From assembly GCA_013416435.1 (NCBI GenBank), contig JACCEN010000013.1, forward strand, positions 124,001 to 188,000: 64,000 nucleotides of DNA, read 5' to 3'. The position numbers and the translations under genes were made by a program. Shown in pieces: positions 35,502 through 43,098 of this stretch (position 1 is the first letter of the stretch; each line of letters begins with the position of its first letter). This DNA is from Alcaligenaceae bacterium. Lineage in GTDB: Bacteria; Pseudomonadota; Gammaproteobacteria; Burkholderiales; Burkholderiaceae_B. The notes under the pieces were generated by a model that did not search any database, had not been told where the DNA came from, and was given only the letters and a program-made list of their open reading frames with translations.

Positions 35502-36803
35502 TCAGGCGCGCGTTCCCCATGTGTCCAGCGCAATGGCGTTATACCACGCGACGCCATAGTCGGCCTCAAGCTTGCGGAACTCGGCGCTCGCCTCTTTGGG
35601 GCTGACACCGCCGGAGTCCTTGACTTCGATAAGCTTGCCGTCTTCCACGCCGTACACGCCGGCTACCGAAATGCCATAGTCAGGTGCGATGAGGCTGTAG
35701 CAGGTATTGGAAAACGAGGCCGCCGCGGGCGCTTTGCCGGCCAGGGCACTTACGATGGCGGCCGCGGCCACCTTGCCCTGCGCATTCGCGCAAAACCCCG
35801 ACTTGGGCATGGGTGCGGCAATGCTTGCGTCGCCGACCACATAGACATCGGGAACCAGCGAGGACTCGAAGCTTTCGGGCTTGACCGGCACCCAGCCGCT
35901 TTCGTTGGTGACGCCGGCAAGCTCGGCGATCGCACCCGCCTTCTGAGGCGGCACGATATTCAGCACGTCCGCTACATGCGACTGGCCGAACTCGGTTTCC
36001 ACCGCGCGCTTGGCGGCGTCCACCCGTACGACCTTGCCGTCCTTGGACATAGGAACCCATTCGATCATGTCGCCGTAGAAGCGCTTCCAGCCGTCCTGAA
36101 AAAGGCCTTGCTTGGAAAAAGCGTCTTTTGCATCCAGGACGATGATTTTGGACTTGGGTTTATGTGTCTTGAAGTAATGGGCAACCATGCTGACCCGCTC
36201 GTACGGCCCGGGAGGGCAGCGGAAAGGATTGGGCGGCGCCGCCAGAATGAAGACCCCGCCATCGGGCATGGCTTCCAGTTGATGTTTGAGCAGCGTCGAC
36301 TGCGCTCCGGCCTTCCATGCATGCGGGGCCAGCCTGGACGCCGCCTCGTCGTAGCCCTCGATGGCTCCCCAGCGAAAATCGATGCCGGGAGAAAGCACCA
36401 GCTTGTCGTAGGCGAGCGTTTGACCGCCTGCAAGGCTGACTTTGCGCGCACCGGCATCGACACCCGTGGCGAAGTCGTGGATCACCTCGACGCCCAGTCC
36501 GCGCAGTTCATCGAATCCATGGGCCTGGGCCTCGAATGTGCGCAGGCCGCCGAAATAAAGGTTGGTGAAGGGACAGGTAACGTAGCGCTTCAGCGGTTCC
36601 ACCAGCGTTACTTCGATGGCAGGGTTGCGGCGCTTGATGTATTTGGCGGCCGTCGCGCCCCCGAACCCGCCGCCGATCACGACGACGCGACCGGCCGAGG
36701 CCCGAACATAAGAAGGAAGGGACAGAAGGACGGCACTCGCGGCGGTTGCCTTGCCGACCGACTTCAGCCACTGGCGACGGGATGCTTGTACGGAGTTGCT
36801 CAT
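35502..36803 (-). CDS. Flavocytochrome c sulfide dehydrogenase, flavoprotein subunit
   Basis: 433 residues. Tat signal ASRRQWLKSVGKATAAS, FAD-binding VVVIGGGFGGATAAKYI (residues ~40-56), redox Cys in RYVTCPFTNLYFGG and FRCPPGPYERV, second nucleotide motif VPDVYVVGDAS, and C-terminal SNTCYSLIAPDYGISVAGVY typical of FccB/SoxF. It oxidises sulfide in the periplasm and passes electrons to the cytochrome subunit encoded just upstream (ATGA overlap). Confidence 0.92.
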   Translation of the reverse strand: MSNSVQASRRQWLKSVGKATAASAVLLSLPSYVRASAGRVVVIGGGFGGATAAKYIKRRNPAIEVTLVEPLKRYVTCPFTNLYFGGLRTFEAQAHGFDELRGLGVEVIHDFATGVDAGARKVSLAGGQTLAYDKLVLSPGIDFRWGAIEGYDEAASRLAPHAWKAGAQSTLLKHQLEAMPDGGVFILAAPPNPFRCPPGPYERVSMVAHYFKTHKPKSKIIVLDAKDAFSKQGLFQDGWKRFYGDMIEWVPMSKDGKVVRVDAAKRAVETEFGQSHVADVLNIVPPQKAGAIAELAGVTNESGWVPVKPESFESSLVPDVYVVGDASIAAPMPKSGFCANAQGKVAAAAIVSALAGKAPAAASFSNTCYSLIAPDYGISVAGVYGVEDGKLIEVKDSGGVSPKEASAEFRKLEADYGVAWYNAIALDTWGTRA

Positions 36804-37162
36804 TTCGATGGGTCCTTTTTGCTGTCTTGCCCTGGAATTTCTGCAAAATGCTTGGCCAGCGCGTGGATTTGTTCTTCGCTGTAGCCTTTTGCCAGCCGGT
36901 TCATGATGGTCGTGCCCGCGGGCGGCGCATCGGACCGGAACGCGATGAGCTGCGAGCGGAGGATGCTTTCGGGTCGGCCCGCGATCGACGGAATGCCGCC
37001 CGGCGACCGCCCATCCGTGCCATGGCAATTTGCACAGGACGCAGCGATGATGGATACGTCAAACGTGGACTGAGCCGCGGCGGCGGACGGCAAAAGCGCC
37101 GGACCCGCCAGCGTAGCGGCCCACAGCGCGCTGGACGATGCCAGCCTCTGAGCAATGTGCAT
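36800..37162 (-). CDS. c-type cytochrome, partner of the sulfide dehydrogenase
   Basis: 120 residues from ATG 37162, with GGGGGAAT upstream. Signal peptide to about residue 31 (PSAAAAQ), one haem-binding motif CANCH, then GTDGRSPGGIPSIAGRP and a Met-containing TTIMNRLAKGYSEEQIHALAKHFA that supplies the sixth ligand. Single-haem class I cytochrome equivalent to half of FccA. First gene of the sulfur operon. Confidence 0.9.
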   Translation of the reverse strand: MHIAQRLASSSALWAATLAGPALLPSAAAAQSTFDVSIIAASCANCHGTDGRSPGGIPSIAGRPESILRSQLIAFRSDAPPAGTTIMNRLAKGYSEEQIHALAKHFAEIPGQDSKKDPSK

Positions 37163-37262
37163 GATTCCCCCTGTAACCTTATGTGCATAGATGATGGACG
37201 GAATGGTAGCCATGCCCTTCATTTCTTCAAAAGACCTTTTTTGCCTTTGCATATAACCAGGA

Positions 37263-37380
37263 GGGGTCAGACCCCCGTGAACAGACGCACCGCGGTGGGG
37301 TCAGACCCCCTACGGGGTCTGACCCCAGGTCTTGCAGGCCTTGTGAAACAGGGGTCGGACCCCGTACGGGGTCCGACCCC
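37263..37380. repeat. Palindromic repeat cluster: one half unit and two full units
   Basis: A lone left arm at 37263-37275, a full unit at 37297-37326 and a full unit at 37351-37380. The last reads GGGGTCGGACCCC / GGGGTCCGACCCC, with both arms changed so that pairing is kept. Unusually the cluster lies between divergently transcribed genes, so it is between their promoters. Confidence 0.93.
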
Positions 37381-37476
37381 ATGCGCAACAGTGGTATAGC
37401 CTTCGTCAACCGCCGCATCCCGCATAATGGCCACATTGCCCGACGAAGCGAAGGGCATCCTGTTGCAAGGTGATGA

Positions 37477-38658
37477 ATGGAAACGGAATCCACAGGCCCC
37501 CATGAACCAGTATTGACGGCGGATTGGGATCCGCGATCGGAAGCGGTGCTGAGCGATCAGATCGCCGCATTCGACCAGATGCGCAGCCGCTGCCCTGTTG
37601 CAAGAAGCCAGTACGGATACGCCAGCGTGTTCCGGCACGGCGATGTCCTGCGAGCCTTGCTGGATCACGAAACGTTCAGCAGCGCCGTCTCGCGCTTTCC
37701 CTCCGTGCCCAACGGCATGGATCCACCCGAGCATACCGAATTCCGCCGCATCATCGACCCATATTTCAGTCCTGCGCGCGTGGCGGAGCTCGAGCCCCAC
37801 TGTCGACGCATCGCGTCGGACCTGGTCGCCATGATGCCGGACGGCGCCGAAGTCGACTGGATGGAAGATTTCGCCCAGGTTTTTGCCTTGCAAGTGCAAT
37901 GCGCGTTTCTTGGATGGCCCTCTTCCCTGCACGAGCCCCTGCGGCAATGGACGCGCAAGAACCATCACGCCACGCTTGCGCGCAACGACGCAGCCATGGG
38001 CGCGGTGGCCATGGAGTTCGACGGCTACATCAGGGATCTGCTTGCCATCCGCCGCGCCGCCGGAAACAACGCACCGGACGATGCCACCACCCGCCTTCTG
38101 CGAGAAACCGTTCACGGACGCCGGCTCACGGAAGAAGAGATCGTCAGCATCCTGCGCAACTGGACCGTGGGCGAACTGGCCACCATCTCCGCATCGGTCG
38201 GTATCCTGACCCATTATCTGGCGACGCACGAAGCCCTGCAGCAAACGCTGCGGCAGCAACCCGGGCTGCTGCCGGCCGCCATTGATGAAATTCTGCGGAT
38301 ACACCCGCCGCTCATCATGAATCGCCGCATCGCGACACGCGATGTGCACATTGCGGGCACCTTGATCGCGCAGGGCGAACGCCTGGCGCTGCTCTGGGCG
38401 TCCGCCAATCGTGATGAAAGGGTCTTTGGAGATCCGGATGAGTTCCGGCTGGACCGGGACCCCGCCTTGAATCTTTTGTATGGCGCGGGCATACACGTCT
38501 GTCCGGGCGCGCCTCTGGCGCGGGCCGAGCTTCGCATCGTGCTGGAAGAACTGTTGACCTCCACACGCAATATTGCCCTTGGGAAGCGCCTGGCCCCGGT
38601 CAAGGCTTTTTATCCCGGCAGCGGATATTCGCAATTGCCCATTGCCATCAAGCGATGA
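37477..38658 (+). CDS. Cytochrome P450
   Basis: 393 residues, soluble bacterial class. I-helix motif VGELATISA (A/GGxxT-like), ExxR as DEILRIHPP, and haem-binding loop YGAGIHVCPGAPLAR with Cys342 as the iron ligand. PPEHTEFRRIIDPYFSP is the usual C-helix region. No ferredoxin or reductase gene is adjacent, so redox partners come from elsewhere. Substrate unknown; no biosynthetic cluster is visible. Confidence 0.93.
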   Translation: METESTGPHEPVLTADWDPRSEAVLSDQIAAFDQMRSRCPVARSQYGYASVFRHGDVLRALLDHETFSSAVSRFPSVPNGMDPPEHTEFRRIIDPYFSPARVAELEPHCRRIASDLVAMMPDGAEVDWMEDFAQVFALQVQCAFLGWPSSLHEPLRQWTRKNHHATLARNDAAMGAVAMEFDGYIRDLLAIRRAAGNNAPDDATTRLLRETVHGRRLTEEEIVSILRNWTVGELATISASVGILTHYLATHEALQQTLRQQPGLLPAAIDEILRIHPPLIMNRRIATRDVHIAGTLIAQGERLALLWASANRDERVFGDPDEFRLDRDPALNLLYGAGIHVCPGAPLARAELRIVLEELLTSTRNIALGKRLAPVKAFYPGSGYSQLPIAIKR

Positions 38659-38673
38659 GACCGGCCGGGATCG

Positions 38674-39387
38674 CTACTGCGCGGTTCCACGCCGATAGAC
38701 CAGCATGCGTCCCTTGTAGTCGCGCCGCCCCAGCCCTTCCGGCCGCCGGCCCAGCCGGGTTTCGCTGACGAGTTCAAAACCATATGCCGCCATTTCCCGT
38801 GTAAATGCCGGCCTGTGGCCGCGATCAGGGTCCACCAGCCAGACTTCCGCATCGGGCAGAGCATGGTCGTCGATGAAGAAGGCCAGCGCCTGCGGCGCAT
38901 CGCGGTCGTATAGCAGGTCGCTGCCCACGATGAGATCGTATCGGGCGGACAAGAGATCCGCGCCTGTGTCTTCGCTACACGGCCGATGCGCGATGCCCCA
39001 TTGGCCATGCCGGTATTTCAAGGGCGCCAAGCCATTCAGCCCGGCATTGTCGTCGAGGAAGCGGCGGGCAAGGGGATGGCGATCGCTTGCGGTGATACGC
39101 GCACCGCGGCGATGCGCGACCAGGCTGGCCAAGCCGAGCCCGCAACCGATTTCGAGGATGCGCTCGCGATGGCAGACCGGACGGCGGGCCAACTGCGCGG
39201 CCAGCTGGACGCCGGAGGGCCACACCATTCCGAATAAAGGCCAGGATGCGGAACATATGCCAAGGCGTGCCGCAGCGCCATGAGGATCGTAATACTGGTG
39301 CCGGTCAAGCAGCGACCGTATCGCCAAGCCTTCGCCTTCCGCAATGGAAACATACTGCAACTTGGTGCCAAATCCGTTCATCATCAT
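38674..39387 (-). CDS. SAM-dependent methyltransferase (lysine methyltransferase-like)
   Basis: 237 residues. Class I SAM-binding motif RILEIGCGLGLASLVAHRRGA, acidic motif TASDRHPLARRFLDDN, and YDLIVGSDLLYD, where the DLLY-type post-II motif resembles METTL21/PF10294-type protein lysine methyltransferases. GMVWPSGVQLA is also typical of that group. Convergent with the P450. Target unknown. Confidence 0.8.
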   Translation of the reverse strand: MMMNGFGTKLQYVSIAEGEGLAIRSLLDRHQYYDPHGAAARLGICSASWPLFGMVWPSGVQLAAQLARRPVCHRERILEIGCGLGLASLVAHRRGARITASDRHPLARRFLDDNAGLNGLAPLKYRHGQWGIAHRPCSEDTGADLLSARYDLIVGSDLLYDRDAPQALAFFIDDHALPDAEVWLVDPDRGHRPAFTREMAAYGFELVSETRLGRRPEGLGRRDYKGRMLVYRRGTAQ

Positions 39388-39595
39388 TTAAACACCATTT
39401 ATTTTCAGACAAATACACTAGATCCGGCCAGTATGCCTCAATTGCATGCGCAAGGCCATCTGCCGGCCCTCGCATGGCGGACAACCACACTGCGCATGGG
39501 GTTCCCAAATGGATTTCGCCGGCGGCTACCTATAATCAAAACGCCTCATCGCATGCTCAGGCATGCCTCACACGTACCGCAAAAAGGAATCCATC

Positions 39596-39868
39596 GTGGC
39601 CGAACCGTCCATTCCCGTTCTTTCGCAGACCGCCTACCCTTTCGACGCCCGGGGTGTCGCCAAGCGCTTCCGCCATGCCGCCATATTCGGCGCGCTGTCG
39701 GCCTTGCAGCCCGGCGAGACCATGCGCTTTTGCAATGATCACGACCCTTTGCCTCTCCTGCAGCAACTGCAAGGCTATTTTGGCGACGATGTCCGGATCG
39801 AATACGTGTCGCGCGAACCCGGCGAAATCGTGATCGACTTTCACGTCGTGGCGGACAGCCGCGCCTGA
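39596..39868 (+). CDS. DUF2249 protein, first of a pair
   Basis: 90 residues from GTG 39596, which has AAGGA at the right distance; an upstream ATG at 39563 would place that site inside the gene. LSQTAYPFDARGVAKRFRHAAIFGALSALQPGETMRFCNDHDPLPLLQQLQGYF is the DUF2249 (TusA-like fold) pattern with the conserved FCNDHDP segment. The family often neighbours nitrate/nitrite/NO genes. Function unknown. Confidence 0.82.
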   Translation: MAEPSIPVLSQTAYPFDARGVAKRFRHAAIFGALSALQPGETMRFCNDHDPLPLLQQLQGYFGDDVRIEYVSREPGEIVIDFHVVADSRA

Positions 39869-39873
39869 CACGC

Positions 39874-40134
39874 ATGAACACCGGCCTGTCCCCTGCCGGC
39901 GCCACGGACCTCGTGCTGGATGTCCGTGGTCTCATGCCTCCGGAGCCCCTTGAGCGCGTGCTGGACGCGCTCGCAACGCTTCCGCCCTCGAAGCGCCTGC
40001 TGATGGTCATCGACCGCGAACCTCGCCCGCTATACGGGATTCTGCGGCAGAACGGCTTCCTGCACGCTTGCACCGCGCGTACCGACGCCGCGTTCGAAAT
40101 CCTGATCTGGAAGGGTCCGGACCCGTCGGTTTGA
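39874..40134 (+). CDS. DUF2249 protein, second of a pair
   Basis: 86 residues: LVLDVRGLMPPEPLERVLDALATLP, RLLMVIDREPRPLYGILRQNGF. Same small TusA-like fold as the preceding protein, five bases away, so likely a tandem pair acting together. The DHxP position of the family is represented by DREPRPL. Function unknown. Confidence 0.78.
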   Translation: MNTGLSPAGATDLVLDVRGLMPPEPLERVLDALATLPPSKRLLMVIDREPRPLYGILRQNGFLHACTARTDAAFEILIWKGPDPSV

Positions 40135-40150
40135 TGCCCTGGGATGTCCC

Positions 40151-40207
40151 GGGGTCAGACCCCGTACGGATGCCCCTGGGGTCAGACCCCGTACGGGGTC
40201 TGACCCC
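40151..40207. repeat. Palindromic repeats: one truncated, one full
   Basis: 40151-40168 is a left arm plus centre (GGGGTCAGACCCCGTACGG) that breaks off. 40178-40207 is a complete, perfect 30-bp palindrome with centre GTAC. They lie between the DUF2249 pair and the binding-protein gene. Confidence 0.93.
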
Positions 40208-40328
40208 CACTCCACCGATTAAAAATACGCCCTCTTCATAACAAATGAATAATAGGGTGTTATGGCCCTTGTTTCCGGTTTAAAATCGGCCAAGCCATTA
40301 CATAAAGACACATGGGGTTACATTCCAG

Positions 40329-41252
40329 ATGTCGACGCCCTTGCCGACCGCTTTGATGTCATTCGCGCTCGCCTTTCTTCGGCTGCGCGCCGGCGTCTTG
40401 TTCGCCTGCGGCGCTTTCATGCTGCTGCACGCCACAGCAAGCGCCGCCGGTTTCGTGGTTCAGAACGAAGGCCATCTGCAACATGCGCGGGCACTGGTCC
40501 GCGCCGCCATGGAGGCAGGCGGGATGCAGGCCGATTTCGTGGATGCGCCGGCGGGCAATGAAAAACGCAATGTCCATATGATCAGTTCCGGCCACACCCA
40601 CGTCGACATGATGCCGGCGACCCCGGCACGCCTGAAGCTCGTGAAAGAAGGCAAGCTGCGCATGATTCCCGTGCCGCTCGACCGCGGGCTGCTGGGTTAT
40701 CGCATCAATCTGCTGCTGGAATCCCAGGAGCACACGCTGGCAAACGTGAAGACCGCTGCAGATCTGCGGGCATACTCGATGGGACAGAACGTGGGGTGGA
40801 TGGACGTCGAAATCTACCGGGCGGCGGGCATTCCGACGAAAGAGATCAAGAACTGGGCCAATGGAGAATTCGCTGTGCAGATGGAGGCCGGCTTCGTCGA
40901 CCTCTTTCCGCTGGGCCTGGAAGAGACCCTTACATATTTCCTTCCGCACTTCCGGAAGAAATACCCACAGCTCACGACGGACCCCTACATACTCGTTCGT
41001 TACCCCTGGTTCCGTTTCGCATGGGTATCTCCGAAACCCGAGGCGGATGCGCTGTACGAGGCATTGCAAAAGGGCTTCGACGTCCTCATCCAAAACGGCA
41101 GCTTCCTCAAGATCTGGGCGCAATACCGCAAGCCGCCACCCGACAGCGCCTTCCTTCAACGCACCATCATCGACATAGACAACCCATTCTACGGTTATGA
41201 TCTGGTGCCCGCCCGCTATCGGCATCTACTCTACAGGCAGGTATCACAATGA
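40329..41252 (+). CDS. Periplasmic substrate-binding-like protein
   Basis: 307 residues. Hydrophobic leader ending near HATASAAGF (~residue 41), then a two-lobed type II binding-protein fold resembling family 3 solute receptors (VDMMPATPARLKLVKEGKLRMIPVPLDRGLLGYRINLLL). No permease or ATPase gene follows. Instead the stop overlaps the start of a membrane diguanylate cyclase (ATGA), so it may be a ligand sensor that signals to that enzyme. Confidence 0.75.
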   Translation: MSTPLPTALMSFALAFLRLRAGVLFACGAFMLLHATASAAGFVVQNEGHLQHARALVRAAMEAGGMQADFVDAPAGNEKRNVHMISSGHTHVDMMPATPARLKLVKEGKLRMIPVPLDRGLLGYRINLLLESQEHTLANVKTAADLRAYSMGQNVGWMDVEIYRAAGIPTKEIKNWANGEFAVQMEAGFVDLFPLGLEETLTYFLPHFRKKYPQLTTDPYILVRYPWFRFAWVSPKPEADALYEALQKGFDVLIQNGSFLKIWAQYRKPPPDSAFLQRTIIDIDNPFYGYDLVPARYRHLLYRQVSQ

Positions 41253-43003
41253 ACCGCGCCAAGGATTCCGTCGTCAAGCCGCGCAGGCGATCGCTGTACC
41301 GCCAGTTCATCAGTTCCCTGTTCATTCCCTTCGTGCTGGTGTTCCTGCTTGCGGGCGCCGGTACCGTGCTGATCGGCTACCATGCCCAGCGCGTCAAGCT
41401 GGAGTCCGAGCGCACCGAACTCATGAGCGTCTATGCCCGCTCTTTGGTCAAGCCGCTTTGGGATTGCGACACGGCAACGCTGAACGGCATCGTCAACGCA
41501 CTGGCCTACCAGCAAGGGGTCGCGGACGTTCAACTGCTCGACGCCTGTTCCGGGCAAACCATCGCCGCAGGATCTAACGCCGGGCAACCCGATCTCACGC
41601 CGCCTTACCGACAGCTCATTTACCATAAAGACAGCGGAGGCCGCAGCTTTCAAGTGGGCGAACTGGTCGCACGTTTCAGCCGGATCTCCATCTGGACGGC
41701 TGCCGTGGATCTCTTATGGCGCTACCTGGTGCTGTTCGTCGCCATGTTCACCGTTCTGCTCGTGGGAACCTTGCTGGTGTTTCGCCGGGTGGTCGACCAG
41801 CCGCTGGCCCGCTTTCGCAACGCCATCAATATGGAAACCGAATCGCGCGACACCATCCAGCGGCTGCGGAACCTTCCCACTGAAAGGCAGAACGATGAGT
41901 TGGGCGACGTCATGGCAGCCTATGGCGGCTTGATGATGGAGCTCGATTCCCGCTACAAGCGCCAGCAGACGCTGGCGCAGTGTGCGAGCGAATTGCTGGC
42001 CACCTCCTCGCAGGACGCCTCCCCCCTCATCGACGTGCTGGAGCGCGTCCGTATCACGATGGATGCCGACAGGCTTTACCTGGCCGAAAACGATATCAAC
42101 GAGGCCGGCGAGTTCTACCTGAACTACACGTTCCTGGCTGGTCGTCCGTTCGGCCCCGGCTCCAGCCCGGCCGATTTCGAGGAGCACCCCGAGGAAACGC
42201 ACTGGGCCGGGCAGTTCAAGGAAAGACGGCCAGTGACCGGTACCATCGCCCAGTTTCCAATGTCGGATCAACAAGCCCTGCGGCGGCGCGGCGTGCGCAG
42301 CCTGGCCGCTTTTCCCGTGTGGGGCCATAGTCACTGGTATGGATTCATTTGCGTGGAAGACCTGGAGGACGACCGGGACTGGTCCGCCAGCGAAAAGACT
42401 TTCCTGCAAACCGTGGCGGACATGATCGGCGCCTTTCTCGAAAATGCCAACCGCCAGCAACAGCTCGCCACGGTCATCGACAGGCTCCGGGAAAATGAAA
42501 AGACCCTGATGCGGATCGCACGCCGTGACCCGCTCACCGGTCTCGGAAACCGGATCGTGCTGGACGAAGAGCTGGAACGCGCCGTATTGCGCGCGCAGCG
42601 CTTGTCGCTGCATGGATATGTACTGCTGATAGACCTGAATCATTTCAAGCCCATCAATGACACCTATGGCCATTCCGTCGGAGACCAGGTACTGCGGATA
42701 ACGGCACAGCGCCTGCTGGACTGCGTGCGCCGCACGGATACCGTCGTCCGCCTGGGGGGCGACGAATTCGTCATCATCGTAGAGGGCTCAAAGGAACGGC
42801 CCAATCTGACGGCGCTCACCGCCAAGCTGACCGCCAGCCTCTCCCGGCTTCAATACCACGACGGACACACCATGGCCGTAGGCGCCTGTATCGGAGCGGC
42901 ATGCTTTCCGGACGACGGCACCTCCAGCGACACACTGCTGGCCCAGGCGGACAAGGACATGTACTTGAAGAAGACCCTTAGCGGCCAAGGCAGGCAGGCC
43001 TGA
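41249..43003 (+). CDS. Membrane-bound GAF-GGDEF diguanylate cyclase
   Basis: 584 residues. Two membrane helices (residues ~18-40 and ~150-172) flank a ~105-residue periplasmic region. A HAMP-like segment and a GAF-like domain (residues ~240-400) follow, then GGDEF with DLNHFKPINDTYGH and RLGGDEFVII. RRTD five residues before GGDEF fits an inhibitory I-site. It makes cyclic di-GMP, probably responding to the overlapping upstream binding protein. Confidence 0.9.
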   Translation: MNRAKDSVVKPRRRSLYRQFISSLFIPFVLVFLLAGAGTVLIGYHAQRVKLESERTELMSVYARSLVKPLWDCDTATLNGIVNALAYQQGVADVQLLDACSGQTIAAGSNAGQPDLTPPYRQLIYHKDSGGRSFQVGELVARFSRISIWTAAVDLLWRYLVLFVAMFTVLLVGTLLVFRRVVDQPLARFRNAINMETESRDTIQRLRNLPTERQNDELGDVMAAYGGLMMELDSRYKRQQTLAQCASELLATSSQDASPLIDVLERVRITMDADRLYLAENDINEAGEFYLNYTFLAGRPFGPGSSPADFEEHPEETHWAGQFKERRPVTGTIAQFPMSDQQALRRRGVRSLAAFPVWGHSHWYGFICVEDLEDDRDWSASEKTFLQTVADMIGAFLENANRQQQLATVIDRLRENEKTLMRIARRDPLTGLGNRIVLDEELERAVLRAQRLSLHGYVLLIDLNHFKPINDTYGHSVGDQVLRITAQRLLDCVRRTDTVVRLGGDEFVIIVEGSKERPNLTALTAKLTASLSRLQYHDGHTMAVGACIGAACFPDDGTSSDTLLAQADKDMYLKKTLSGQGRQA

Positions 43004-43098
43004 GGCCGTCTCGGGCGCTGTTAGCGCCGGGGCATTCACATTCGTGCAACACATCGCCTCCATACTGCTGGCTCCTTGCAACAGACCGGAGCGACAGC

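Noticed and set aside
35274-36884. 536-codon open frame antisense to the flavocytochrome subunit
   Set aside because: Overlaps a confident gene completely and shows no family motif.
43014-43028. GGCGCT/AGCGCC hairpin after the diguanylate cyclase as a terminator
   Set aside because: Six base pairs with a three-base loop and no T-run; too weak to call.
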